Part shown: piece after piece, positions 7,812 through 16,783 of the stretch
Numbering within the stretch: position 1 is the first letter of the stretch
Layout: each line of letters starts with the position of its first letter
Source: JAENVU01 sp038250905
GTDB lineage: Bacteria; Actinomycetota; Acidimicrobiia; IMCC26256; JAENVU01
Direction of reading: 5' to 3'
Assembly: GCA_038250905.1 (NCBI GenBank)
Contig: JBBSBV010000013.1
Span: forward strand, 1 to 64,000
DNA length: 64,000 nucleotides
Position numbers and translations under genes: made by a program
Notes under the pieces: generated by a model
Database searches by the model: none
Seen by the model: only the letters and a program-made list of their open reading frames with translations
Told to the model about the DNA's origin: nothing

Positions 7812-9667
7812 CCGCCACCCTCCCCGACGGACCTGACACGCGGCCTGACACGCGGCCGGACACGCCGCCGCGGCACGCCATCCGGCGCGGCATCAACGTC
7901 CTGGCGCGCTTCGTGCGCCTCAACCCGCTGCCGTTCTCGATCGCGATCGCCGGGGCGGTCGTCTACGCGGGCGCGTCGGTCCTCGGCACGCTGGTGCTCG
8001 GGAAGGTCACCGACAAGGTGCTGACGCCCGGGTTCTCCAAGACGGGCGTGAAGAGCGGCACCACCTGGACCTGGGTGTCGCTCATCATGGTCGTGGCCAC
8101 GATGCGCGCCATCGGCACCGTCACCCGCCGCTACTTCGCGGGCAAGACCACCTGGCTCGGCCAGGCGTGGCTGCGGCGGTCCGTCGCCGATCACTTCCTC
8201 GCGGTACCCCTCGAGTTCCACCGCAGTGCGTCCACCGGCACGATGCTCGCCCACGCCGACTCCGACGTCCTCGCCGCGACCGAAGTCGTGAACCCGCTGC
8301 CGTTCTCGACCGGGTTGCTGATCCTCATCGTCTTCTCGGTGATCGCACTGGTGGCGGTCGATCCGATCCTGGCCCTGGTCGGCGTGGTGCTGTTCCCGAC
8401 GATGGCCCTGCTGAACCGGTACTACACCCGGCGCGTCGAACGCCCCGCGGCGGCGGTCCAGGCCCACGTGGGCGAGGTGTCGAGCATCGCCCACGAGAGC
8501 TTCGACGGCGCGCTCGCGGTGAAGTCACTCGGGCTCGAGGACCACGAGATCCGGCGGTTGTCCGTCGCCGCCGACGAACTGCGCCTCGAGCGGATCGAGG
8601 TGGGCCGGCTCCGCGCCTTCTTCGAACCCGCCCTCGACGCGCTTCCCAACCTCGGCATCGTCGCGATCCTCGCGGTCGGCAGCTGGCGGATCTCCGATGG
8701 CGTGATCTCGCCCGGAGACGTCGTCCAGGCCATGGCGCTGTTCACCCTGCTCGCGTTCCCGATGCGCGTCGTCGGGTTCCTGCTCGAGGAGATGCCCCGA
8801 GCCGTCGTGGCCACCGAACGACTCGATCGACTCCTCGCCGCGCCCCATGCCGAACCGCCCCACGACCACGCGTCGCCGCCGGACACGCCCGCCGAGGTCG
8901 TCGCACGCGGGGTCCGCTTCGCGTATCCCACCGGCGAACTCGTCCTCGACGGCATCGACCTCGAGATCGCGCCCGGCGAGATCGTCGCGCTCGTCGGCCC
9001 GACCGGCTGCGGCAAGAGCACCCTGTGCGAGCTGCTCGTGGGCCTCGACGCCCCCACAGAAGGCACGATCCGGGTCCACGGCCTCGCGCCCGACCGCCTC
9101 CAACGCGAAGCGCGGCGCGACCTGCTCGCGCTCGTGTTCCAGGAATCTTTCGTCTTCGCCGACACGGTCACCGAGAACGTGCTCGTCGGCACCGAGCACG
9201 GAACCGACCGACTCGAGTCGGCGCTCGCGGTGGCCCAGGCCTCCCGGTTCGTCGCGTCGTTGCCCGACGGGGTCGACACGATCCTCGGCGAGCGCGGGGT
9301 CACGCTCTCGGGCGGGCAGCGCCAACGGCTCGCCCTCGCGCGTGCGCTGGCCCGCCGGCCGCAGTTCCTCGTCCTCGACGATGCGACCTCGGCCATCGAC
9401 CCGCGTGTGGAGGCCCGTATCCTCGGCGCGCTGCGCAGCGAGTTGCAGATGACCACGCTCATGGTGGCGCACCGGCGCTCCACGGTGGAACTCGCCGACC
9501 GGATCCTCCGGATGGACGCCGGTCGCATCGTGGCGGCCGGTACCCACGCGGAGCTCCTCGTGTCCGATCCCGACTACGTCGCGATGCTCACGGCCTACGA
9601 CACCCCGGATACCGGCCTACTCGACGTCGACGACGACGACCTCGATGCATCGGGCGTCGCGCCATGA
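7808..9667 (+). CDS. ABC exporter half-transporter, subunit 1 (altered catalytic glutamate)
   Basis: This 619-residue type IV ABC exporter half has an N-terminal six-helix membrane domain (about 40-330) and a C-terminal nucleotide-binding domain. Walker A is GPTGCGKST, the signature is LSGGQRQR, and the H-loop is VAHRRS. Walker B reads FLVLDDATSAID, so the catalytic Glu is replaced by Asp. This is the hallmark of the degenerate-site subunit of heterodimeric exporters. It overlaps the lipid kinase upstream and subunit 2 downstream by four bases each. Confidence 0.92.
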   Translation: MTATLPDGPDTRPDTRPDTPPRHAIRRGINVLARFVRLNPLPFSIAIAGAVVYAGASVLGTLVLGKVTDKVLTPGFSKTGVKSGTTWTWVSLIMVVATMRAIGTVTRRYFAGKTTWLGQAWLRRSVADHFLAVPLEFHRSASTGTMLAHADSDVLAATEVVNPLPFSTGLLILIVFSVIALVAVDPILALVGVVLFPTMALLNRYYTRRVERPAAAVQAHVGEVSSIAHESFDGALAVKSLGLEDHEIRRLSVAADELRLERIEVGRLRAFFEPALDALPNLGIVAILAVGSWRISDGVISPGDVVQAMALFTLLAFPMRVVGFLLEEMPRAVVATERLDRLLAAPHAEPPHDHASPPDTPAEVVARGVRFAYPTGELVLDGIDLEIAPGEIVALVGPTGCGKSTLCELLVGLDAPTEGTIRVHGLAPDRLQREARRDLLALVFQESFVFADTVTENVLVGTEHGTDRLESALAVAQASRFVASLPDGVDTILGERGVTLSGGQRQRLALARALARRPQFLVLDDATSAIDPRVEARILGALRSELQMTTLMVAHRRSTVELADRILRMDAGRIVAAGTHAELLVSDPDYVAMLTAYDTPDTGLLDVDDDDLDASGVAP

Positions 9668-11568
9668 CCACCAGCCACGACGCCGCCCTCGACACGCTCG
9701 CCGAAACCGCACACGACAGCGCGCTCGACGAGTTGGTCGACCGCAGCCACGCGCACCGCGACCCCGAACCGTCGTCCGTGGACGACACCGAGGAGCCCGA
9801 CGAGTCCGAGACGACCGGCGCGTTCTCGGTACTCCGCCGCGGCATCGCGGTGATGCCCGAGGTCCGCGAGGGCGTGATGGTGTCGCTCGCGTTCGCGGTG
9901 GTCGTGGCGGCGGGCAAGCTCCTCATCCCCGTCGCGATTCAGCAGGTCCTCGACAAAGGGGTGCTCCACAAACACGGGTTCCAGGCCGGGTTCGTGCTCA
10001 CCGCGTGCGCGGTCACTGCCGTGGGCGTGCTGGTGCTGATGGTGCTGTCCCGCATCACCTACCTCCGCCTGATCCGCGCCGCCGAGGGCGCGCTGTTCTC
10101 GCTCCGGGTGCGGGTCTTCGAGCACATCCACCGCCTCAGCGTGGCCGAGCAGAACGAGACCAAGCGCGGGATCCTCGTGGCGCGGGTCACGAGCGACATC
10201 GAGACGCTCGCCCGCTTCGTCAACTGGGGCGCGGTGAGCTGGGTGGTCAACACCGCGCTCGTCTTCGGGACCCTCGTGGTGATGGCGATCTACTCGTGGC
10301 AACTCACGCTGATCACGATCGTGGCGTTCCTGCCCGTGATCCCGATCCTGCGGTTCCTCCAGCGCCGCCAACTCATTGCCTACGACAAGGTGCGGGTCCG
10401 CACCGGCGACATGCTCGGTGAGTTCTCCGAGGCGATCACCGGCGCGGCCGCCGTCCGGGCCTACGGCCTCGAGGACCGGGCCCGGGCGCGCCTGCACGAC
10501 CGCATCCAGCGGCTCTATCTCGCCCACCGCGAGGCCGGCCGCTACTTCGCGTTGATGTTCCCGGTCGGCGACATGTTCGGCTCGCTCGCCCTCGCGGCGG
10601 TCGTGGCCATCGCCGCCTTCTCCGGCGTGGAACTCGGGCTGAACCTCGGCACCGTCGTCGCCTTCGCATTCCTGATGAACCTGCTCCTGTTCCCCATCGC
10701 CGAGATCAGCGAGATCATCGACCAGACCCAGACCGCGATCGCGGGGTGGCGCAAGGTCCTGGACGTGCTCGACATCCCGATCGACGTGGCCGACGACCCC
10801 GACGGTGTCGGTCTGCCGAGCGGTCCCCTCACGATCCGCGCCGACCACGTGAACTTCAGCTATCGCACCGGTCCGCAGGTGCTCACCGACGTCTGCATCG
10901 AGATCCCCGCCGGGACCAACGTGGCGGTCGTGGGCGAGACCGGATCGGGGAAGACCACGTTCGCGTCGTTGCTGTGCCGGTTGGCCGACCCGACGGGCGG
11001 GGCCATCCAGATCGGCGGCGAGGATCTGCGCCGGGTGCGGGGTGACGTCCGCCGGCGCACCATCCGTCTCGTCCCCCAGGACGGCTTCCTCTTCGACGCC
11101 ACCATCCGGGAGAACGTTCGGGTCGGACGCCTCGACGCGACCGACCGCGACATCGAGCACGTCTTCGTCCAACTCGGTCTCGACGACTGGCTCGCCCGCA
11201 TGCCACTGGGTCTCGACACGGTGGTCGGCGAGCGCGGCGACGGCCTCTCGGTGGGCGAGCGTCAACTCGTCGCCCTCGCCCGGGCCCACATCGCCCAGCC
11301 CGGACTCCTCGTGCTCGACGAGGCCACCAGCGCGGTCGACCCCGAGACCGAGCGCGCCCTCACCACCGCGCTGTTGCGGGTGGCCGCGGGCGCGACCACG
11401 GTGAGCGTGGCGCACCGCCTCTCCACCGCGGAGGCGGCCGACCTGGTGCTCGTGTTCGATGCGGGGCGGATCGTGGAACACGGCCCGCACGCCGAACTGT
11501 TGGCGGCAGGAGGCGTGTACGCGTCGCTCTACGCGAGTTGGGTCGGCGCCACCCAGTCCCGCGCCTGA
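9664..11568 (+). CDS. ABC exporter half-transporter, subunit 2 (degenerate signature motif)
   Basis: The 634-residue protein has an acidic N-terminal extension of about 50 residues rich in Asp and Glu, a six-helix membrane domain and an ATPase domain. Walker A is GETGSGKTT, Walker B is LLVLDEATSAVD with the catalytic Glu intact, and the H-loop is VAHRLS. Its signature motif is LSVGERQ instead of LSGGQ. Because one ATP site uses Walker motifs of subunit 1 with the signature of subunit 2, both deviations fall in the same composite site. The ATG overlaps the stop of subunit 1 (ATGA). Confidence 0.92.
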   Translation: MTTSHDAALDTLAETAHDSALDELVDRSHAHRDPEPSSVDDTEEPDESETTGAFSVLRRGIAVMPEVREGVMVSLAFAVVVAAGKLLIPVAIQQVLDKGVLHKHGFQAGFVLTACAVTAVGVLVLMVLSRITYLRLIRAAEGALFSLRVRVFEHIHRLSVAEQNETKRGILVARVTSDIETLARFVNWGAVSWVVNTALVFGTLVVMAIYSWQLTLITIVAFLPVIPILRFLQRRQLIAYDKVRVRTGDMLGEFSEAITGAAAVRAYGLEDRARARLHDRIQRLYLAHREAGRYFALMFPVGDMFGSLALAAVVAIAAFSGVELGLNLGTVVAFAFLMNLLLFPIAEISEIIDQTQTAIAGWRKVLDVLDIPIDVADDPDGVGLPSGPLTIRADHVNFSYRTGPQVLTDVCIEIPAGTNVAVVGETGSGKTTFASLLCRLADPTGGAIQIGGEDLRRVRGDVRRRTIRLVPQDGFLFDATIRENVRVGRLDATDRDIEHVFVQLGLDDWLARMPLGLDTVVGERGDGLSVGERQLVALARAHIAQPGLLVLDEATSAVDPETERALTTALLRVAAGATTVSVAHRLSTAEAADLVLVFDAGRIVEHGPHAELLAAGGVYASLYASWVGATQSRA

Positions 11569-11593
11569 CTGCGCCCGGATCGGACCAGCTCGG

Positions 11594-12313
11594 TCAGGAC
11601 CGGCCGAGCGCCCGGCGGGCGTCGCCCGGACTGTCGGTGATGATCGCATCGACCCCGGCGGCCGCGAGGCGCGCGATCTCGTCGGGGTCGTTCACGGTCC
11701 AGGTGTTCACCGCGATCCCGGCCGCGTGGGCCGCCTCGACCACGGTGGTCGCGCCCTGGTCGGCCAGCACGCCGAAGAACGGGTGGATCGCGGTGTGCCC
11801 GCCCGCGACGGCCGCCACCAGGGCTTCGAGCGGCGGGGGGTGGAGTACCGCGAGGTACCCCGTCGGGATGGTCGGGTCCAGGGCCCGGACCCGTTCGATC
11901 GACGGGAGGTGGAACGACGAGACGATGACGTCGTCGCGCGCCGCTCGGGCGGCGAGCAGCGCCACCACCGCAGTCGCGGCACCCTCGTCGGGGTCGAAGT
12001 CCGCATCGGGTGGGGAGTTCTTGATCTCGATGTTCACCAGCATCCCGGCACACTCGTCCAGGACCGCGGTCAGCGTCGGCAGCCAAGGGAACGCCGCCTG
12101 GATCTCGGTCCACGGGTGCTCGGCCAGGATCCCGAACCCTTCGATCTCGGCGTCGTGGTACACGGCCAGTTCGCCGTCCACGCTCAGGTGCACGTCGAGT
12201 TCGACCCCGTCGGCGCCCTCGGTCCGCGCCGCCGCGAACGCGGCGAGGGTGTTCTCCCGTTGCGACCGGGGCGAACCCCGGTGTCCGACGATCAGCGGCC
12301 CCGGCGCGGTCAT
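11594..12313 (-). CDS. Glycerophosphodiester phosphodiesterase
   Basis: The 239-residue GDPD-family TIM barrel hydrolyses glycerophosphodiesters to glycerol 3-phosphate and an alcohol. The catalytic residues are in IVGHRGSP and ENTLAAF near the N-terminus, and the metal-binding pair is in GVELDVHLS. NIEIKN supplies another metal ligand, and NTWTVND near the C-terminus is also typical. No signal peptide is present, so it is probably cytosolic. I used the ATG at 12313 rather than one ten codons earlier because the conserved domain begins immediately after it. Confidence 0.9.
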   Translation of the reverse strand: MTAPGPLIVGHRGSPRSQRENTLAAFAAARTEGADGVELDVHLSVDGELAVYHDAEIEGFGILAEHPWTEIQAAFPWLPTLTAVLDECAGMLVNIEIKNSPPDADFDPDEGAATAVVALLAARAARDDVIVSSFHLPSIERVRALDPTIPTGYLAVLHPPPLEALVAAVAGGHTAIHPFFGVLADQGATTVVEAAHAAGIAVNTWTVNDPDEIARLAAAGVDAIITDSPGDARRALGRS

Positions 12314-12361
12314 GTCAGCAGCGTATTCGCAGTCCGCATGCAAAAAGGCAGGTCAGACCCC

Positions 12362-12391
12362 TTGCAACGCGTTCTCGTTCGCTCGTAGGTT
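12362..12391 (+). promoter_or_regulatory. Candidate promoter of the whiB gene
   Basis: TTGCAA (12362-12367) and TAGGTT (12386-12391) are separated by 18 bases, a good match to an actinobacterial housekeeping -35/-10 pair. Transcription would begin near 12398, giving a leader of about 64 bases before the whiB GTG. Confidence 0.45.
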
Positions 12392-12461
12392 CTGGGGGCT
12401 TCGAGGCTCGGCCCGGGGACTCCTGGTCTGTGGCAACACGGACCCCGACGAAAGGCGCGTT

Positions 12462-12755
12462 GTGGCACTGACCTGGATTCGCACACACGACTGGGATGCC
12501 GACGACTGGCGGACGCGCTCGCTGTGTCGGGACTCGAACTCCGACCTGTTCTTTCCCATCGGGGCCACCGGTATCGCGCTCGACCAGATCGACGCGGCCA
12601 AGGAGATCTGCCAGGTGTGTCCGGTGCACGGTCAGTGCCTCGAGTTCGCGCTGGCCACCAACCAGGAAGCCGGCGTCTGGGGCGGTACCACCGAGGACGA
12701 GCGGCGCAAACTGCGCAAGACCTGGCTCGCCGGCCAGAAGGCCGCCGGCGCGTAA
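12462..12755 (+). CDS. whiB: WhiB-family iron-sulfur transcription factor (WhiB1-like)
   Basis: The product is a 97-residue WhiB protein. The four cluster cysteines are Cys22, Cys50, Cys53 and Cys59 (C-x27-C-x2-C-x5-C), and the GVWGG turn follows at about residue 71. The tail RRKLRKTW is basic, as expected for contact with DNA and the sigma factor. WhiB proteins bind a nitric-oxide- or oxygen-sensitive 4Fe-4S cluster and act with the primary sigma factor. The GTG at 12462 is preceded by AAAGG. The gene converges on a PdtaS-type kinase, the same arrangement as whiB1 (Rv3219) and pdtaS (Rv3220c) in Mycobacterium tuberculosis, which supports a WhiB1 identity. Confidence 0.93.
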   Translation: MALTWIRTHDWDADDWRTRSLCRDSNSDLFFPIGATGIALDQIDAAKEICQVCPVHGQCLEFALATNQEAGVWGGTTEDERRKLRKTWLAGQKAAGA

Positions 12756-12787
12756 CCGAGCCGCGTCACCCAGCCGGTCGCCGGGCG

Positions 12788-14284
12788 TCAGCTCGGCTCG
12801 ACCACCCGCGTCGCGGACGCGGTCGCCAACGGGATCCGTACGTGGAACCGGGTGCCGGTGCCGTCCACGTCGGGACCGACCTCGAGGGTCCCGCCCAGTT
12901 CGCCCGTCACCAGCGCCTGCACGATCGAGAGCCCGAGCCCGGTTCCCCCGTCGAGGGTGAACCCTTCCGCGAGGCCGATCCCGGAGTCCGCGACGTCGAC
13001 ATCGACCTCGCCCGCATGGCGCCGTAACCGCACCTGCACCGTCCCCGAGACGGGTTCGTCGTCCTCGCCGTGGGGAAACGCGTGGTCGACCGCGTTCTGC
13101 ATCAACTCGTTCAAGACCACCGCGAGCGGTGTGGCGAGTTCCCCGGGGATCTCACCGGCGTCGCCGACGACCTCGAAGCGCAGCCCACCGTCGCCGGTCG
13201 ACACCGACTCCTCCACCAGGCGCACCAGTTGCTTCATGATCTGACCGAAGTCGACGACCTCGCGGGCCTCGCGCGACAACGTCTCGTGCACGATCGCGAT
13301 CGACCGGATCCGTCGCTCGGACTCCTTCAGTGCGGTGCGCGCCTCGGGTGAATCGACCCGCCGGCCCTGGAGCCGCAGCAGCGACGCGATGGTCTGGAGG
13401 TTGTTCTTCACCCGGTGATGGATCTCGCGGATGGTCGCATCCTTCGACATCAGCATCCGGTCCCGGCGGCGGAGGTCGGTGACGTCACGCAAGAGGACCA
13501 GCGCACCGGCCGGCTTCCAACCGTCGAGCAACGGGATCACCCGCACCAGCACCGACGCGTCGTCGCGCTCGACCTCCTCGATCACCGGCAGCCGGCCCCG
13601 CACCGCGGTGTCGACCGCGGTCTCGTCGAAGCCGATCTCGCCCAGCCGAACTCCCGACGTGTACGCGTGGATGCCGATGCGGTGGAGCGAACTCACCGCG
13701 TTCGGGCTGGCGTACCGCATCCCGCCGTCGGCGTCGAGCACGATGACGCCGTCGCCGACCCGGGGAGCACCCTCGATCTCCACCTCTTCCCGGGCGAACG
13801 GGAACGTCCCGTCGGCCACCATCGAGACGAGACGGTCGTACACCTCGAGGTAGTACCGCTCGAGTTCGCCCGGCCGCCGCCCGGAGGTAGTGGGCGCCTC
13901 CCGGGTCAGGACCGCGATCTCGCGGCCGCGGTACCGGACCGGCACGCTCTGGAGCCGGACCCGCTCCTTGCCACCCAGCACGTTGGCGTCGCCCTCGAAG
14001 ATCTCGCTGTGCCGCCACGAGCGGGCCAGCGCGGGCCGCTCCACCTCGTCGACGACGTGCCCGACCAGGTCGTGCACGTAGAGCGTCTGACCGGTGGTCG
14101 GGCGCACCTGGGCCAGGATCACGAACCGGTGGCCCTCCTCGTGCGCGATCGGGGCAAGGAGCAGGAGGTCGGAGAACGACAAGTCCGACAACAGGCGCCA
14201 GGACACCGCGAGTCGCTCGAGATGGGCCAACGCGTCACCGCTGAGCTCGGTGCGCAGAATTGCGAGCTCGGGGAACGCGGCCAT
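12788..14284 (-). CDS. pdtaS: PdtaS-type sensor histidine kinase
   Basis: This 498-residue cytosolic kinase has the PdtaS order: an N-terminal GAF-like sensor (about 1-150), a PAS domain (about 165-285), a HisKA_2 dimerisation and phosphorylation helix with EIHHRVKNNLQTIASLL, and an HATPase with ELMQNAVDHAF and GGTGLGLSIV. There is no membrane segment. PdtaS phosphorylates PdtaR, an antiterminator with an ANTAR RNA-binding output; no pdtaR gene lies in this window. Length and domain order match the mycobacterial protein (about 500 residues). The neighbouring whiB supports the assignment. Confidence 0.9.
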   Translation of the reverse strand: MAAFPELAILRTELSGDALAHLERLAVSWRLLSDLSFSDLLLLAPIAHEEGHRFVILAQVRPTTGQTLYVHDLVGHVVDEVERPALARSWRHSEIFEGDANVLGGKERVRLQSVPVRYRGREIAVLTREAPTTSGRRPGELERYYLEVYDRLVSMVADGTFPFAREEVEIEGAPRVGDGVIVLDADGGMRYASPNAVSSLHRIGIHAYTSGVRLGEIGFDETAVDTAVRGRLPVIEEVERDDASVLVRVIPLLDGWKPAGALVLLRDVTDLRRRDRMLMSKDATIREIHHRVKNNLQTIASLLRLQGRRVDSPEARTALKESERRIRSIAIVHETLSREAREVVDFGQIMKQLVRLVEESVSTGDGGLRFEVVGDAGEIPGELATPLAVVLNELMQNAVDHAFPHGEDDEPVSGTVQVRLRRHAGEVDVDVADSGIGLAEGFTLDGGTGLGLSIVQALVTGELGGTLEVGPDVDGTGTRFHVRIPLATASATRVVEPS

Positions 14285-14345
14285 GGGCGAAGGGTATTCG
14301 CAACATCATCCGTTGCCCGGGGACCGAGCCGTAGAGTCGGCCGCG

Positions 14346-15635
14346 ATGAAGCCCCGGGCCGCCCTCTCGTCGGCGCGGGGTGGGAACTTCGCCCGGTTGT
14401 GGACCGCCGGAACGGTGTCCAACCTCGGCGACGGCGTCGTGTTGGGCGCGCTCCCGCTCGTCGCGTACTCGATCAGCCATTCCCCCACCACCGTCGCCCT
14501 CGTCACCGCCGCGGGCACGCTGCCCTGGCTGCTCTTCTCCCTGGTCGGCGGCGTGATCGCCGACCGCACGGACCGGCGCCGCACGATGGGCATCGTCGAC
14601 ACCTTCCGGTTCGTGGCGATGGCGCTCCTCGGCTTCGCGCTCGTCACCGACGTCGAGTCGATCCCGCTCCTGATGATCGTCGCCTTCTCGCTCGGGATGG
14701 CCGAGACCGTGTTCGACAATGCCTCGCAGGCGATCCTGCCCAGCATCGTCACCACCGACGCGCTCGAGACCGCCAACGGCCGCCTCGAGGGCGCGCAGAT
14801 CATCGGCAACCAGTTCGTCGGTCCGCCGGTCGGCGCCTGGATGTTCGGCCTGGCGGCGTCGGCACCGTTCTTCTTCGACGCCGCGTCCTTCGGCGCCGCC
14901 GCCCTGCTCGTCCTCACCCTGCGCGGCAGCTTCCGACCCGAACGGAATGCGGAGGCGGGTCCCGCGTCGGTCCGCCACGACATCGGCGAAGGGCTGCGCT
15001 GGCTGTTCTCGCACCGCATCCTGCGTTCGCTCGCGATCGCGCTCGGCGTGATGAACCTGGTCGGCATGATCGCGATGACCACGCTCGTCCTCTACGCGAA
15101 AGAGGTGCTGCACCTCGCCGACTGGCAGTTCGGACTGCTCTTCACCGCCGAGGCTGCGGGCGCGCTGTTGGGTTCCACGATGGCGGCACGCATCTCCCGG
15201 CGCCTGGGGAACGGACGGACACTCGGACTCGCGATCGCGGTGTCTGGCGCCTCGATGCTCCTCCCCGGCCTGTGGGCGCAACCGGTCGCGGTCGCCGCAT
15301 CACTCGCGGTGGGTGGGTTCGGCGGTCTGGTGTGGAACATCCTGACCGTCTCGCTCCGCCAGACCCTCGTGCCCGACGCGCTCCTCGGCCGGGTCAACAG
15401 CGCCTATCGCATGCTCGGGTGGGGCACGATGCCGATCGGCGCGATCGCGGGCGGGTTGATCGCGAGCGCCTTCGGACTGCGGGCACCGTTCCTCGTCGGC
15501 GGGGTGAGTGCCCTGGTCCTCGCGGTGTGGATCTCCACCCGGGTGACGAACCGCTCCATCCGACGGGCCCGCCAACGGGCCGCCACGATCGAGGTCGACG
15601 GCGTCGTCGACGATCAGGACGGCGGCATCAGGTAG
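14346..15635 (+). CDS. MFS transporter of the MFS_3 (EntS-like) group
   Basis: The 429-residue protein has about 12 membrane segments. The N-terminus (ARLWTAGTVSNLGDGV) and the loop GVIADRTDRRRTMG are typical of the MFS_3 group, which includes enterobactin and macrolide exporters. The substrate is unknown. Its 3' end overlaps the convergent ArsA-like gene by 22 bases. Confidence 0.88.
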   Translation: MKPRAALSSARGGNFARLWTAGTVSNLGDGVVLGALPLVAYSISHSPTTVALVTAAGTLPWLLFSLVGGVIADRTDRRRTMGIVDTFRFVAMALLGFALVTDVESIPLLMIVAFSLGMAETVFDNASQAILPSIVTTDALETANGRLEGAQIIGNQFVGPPVGAWMFGLAASAPFFFDAASFGAAALLVLTLRGSFRPERNAEAGPASVRHDIGEGLRWLFSHRILRSLAIALGVMNLVGMIAMTTLVLYAKEVLHLADWQFGLLFTAEAAGALLGSTMAARISRRLGNGRTLGLAIAVSGASMLLPGLWAQPVAVAASLAVGGFGGLVWNILTVSLRQTLVPDALLGRVNSAYRMLGWGTMPIGAIAGGLIASAFGLRAPFLVGGVSALVLAVWISTRVTNRSIRRARQRAATIEVDGVVDDQDGGIR

Positions 15636-16783
15636 CTCGCGATGCGGGCCAGGCCACTGAAGTCGGAGATCTCGTCGGCGAAGGTCGGGACGTCGACCAC
15701 GACCTCCGGCCGCCGCAACAGTTCGTTGCGGAGCTCGGCTTCGCGTCGCGCCACCACCGCGTAGTTCTCGAACGACGTCCCGATGGTGGTGAGCACGCGT
15801 TCCACGGCTTCGGCGTGGTCGGGATCGACCGCGGCGGCGACCGTCGCGGCCTCGGTGCGCAACTGCTTGGCCGAACGGGCGCCGTCGCGGCTGAACAACG
15901 TGGTCGGCAGGGTCTTGTTGAGGATCAGGGCACCGAGGTGGAAGTCGCGTTTGATCAACTCGGCGCAGAAACGCTCGCCCTCGCGGAGCGGCGCGTCCTC
16001 GAGGGTCGTGACCACCACGAACGTGGTCCGCTTGTCGTGGAGCAACCGCTCGACGGCCCGGGACCGCTCCACGAATCCGTCGTACATCGACTGGAAGTTG
16101 AGGAAGAACTCGGCGATGTCCTGGAGGAACTGGCTGCCGAGGAGCCGGTCCGCCACTTGGTAGAACGGCCGGCTCGCGGCAGTGAGGAGTCGCGCGCCCC
16201 GCCGGCCGCCCACCCGATAGGGCGCGGTGAGCCAACGCAGGAGCCGCCCACCGAAGAACTCGGCCATGCGCGCGGGTGCGTCGAGGAAGTCGAGTGCGTT
16301 CCGGGTCGGCGGGGTGTCCACGATGATGAGGTCGTAGGTGCCGGTCTGGTGGATCTCGAACAGCCGCTCCATCGCCACGTAGTCGTGACTCTGCACGAAG
16401 CGCGCGGTGAGGTTGTCGTAGAGGCGGTTGTCGAGGATGCGGTACGCGGTGGCTTCGTCCGGCGCGTGACGAAGGACGAGCGCGTCCCAGCTCTGCTTCG
16501 TGTCGAGCATCGCCGCGTACAACTCGCCGCGCGCTTCCAACCCGGCGCGGGCGAACGCGTCTTCGGGGACCCGCCGCTCCACGTTGCCGATGCTCTCCAC
16601 GCCGAGCGCGTCCGCGAGCCGCTTGGCCGGATCGACCGTGACGACGAGGACCTTGCCGCCGAGGCGGGCCGCGGCCGCGAGCCCGGCCGATGCCGCCACC
16701 GAGGTCTTGCCCACCCCGCCCGAACCGCAGAAGACCACGATCTCCTTGGTGGCGAGGAGCGACTCGAGGCTCGGCGCACTCAT
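15614..16783 (-). CDS. ArsA-family ATPase, Rv3680-like subunit
   Basis: This 389-residue soluble P-loop ATPase belongs to the ArsA/GET3 clan. Its loop is GSGGVGKTS, where the leading signature lysine of the deviant Walker A is Ser. VDPAKRLADALG, ILDNRLYDN and VDTPPTRNALDFLDAP match what I recall of M. tuberculosis Rv3680, whose loop also lacks that lysine. With its partner it forms the actinobacterial ArsA pair rather than an arsenite pump; no arsB or arsD is nearby. The ATG overlaps the stop of the partner gene (ATGA). Confidence 0.88.
   Translation of the reverse strand: MSAPSLESLLATKEIVVFCGSGGVGKTSVAASAGLAAAARLGGKVLVVTVDPAKRLADALGVESIGNVERRVPEDAFARAGLEARGELYAAMLDTKQSWDALVLRHAPDEATAYRILDNRLYDNLTARFVQSHDYVAMERLFEIHQTGTYDLIIVDTPPTRNALDFLDAPARMAEFFGGRLLRWLTAPYRVGGRRGARLLTAASRPFYQVADRLLGSQFLQDIAEFFLNFQSMYDGFVERSRAVERLLHDKRTTFVVVTTLEDAPLREGERFCAELIKRDFHLGALILNKTLPTTLFSRDGARSAKQLRTEAATVAAAVDPDHAEAVERVLTTIGTSFENYAVVARREAELRNELLRRPEVVVDVPTFADEISDFSGLARIASYLMPPS

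Noticed and set aside
9595..11649. Long minus-strand open frame opposite ABC exporter subunit 2
   Set aside because: The translation is rich in Asp, Glu, Arg and His with no hydrophobic core or motif; it mirrors the real gene.
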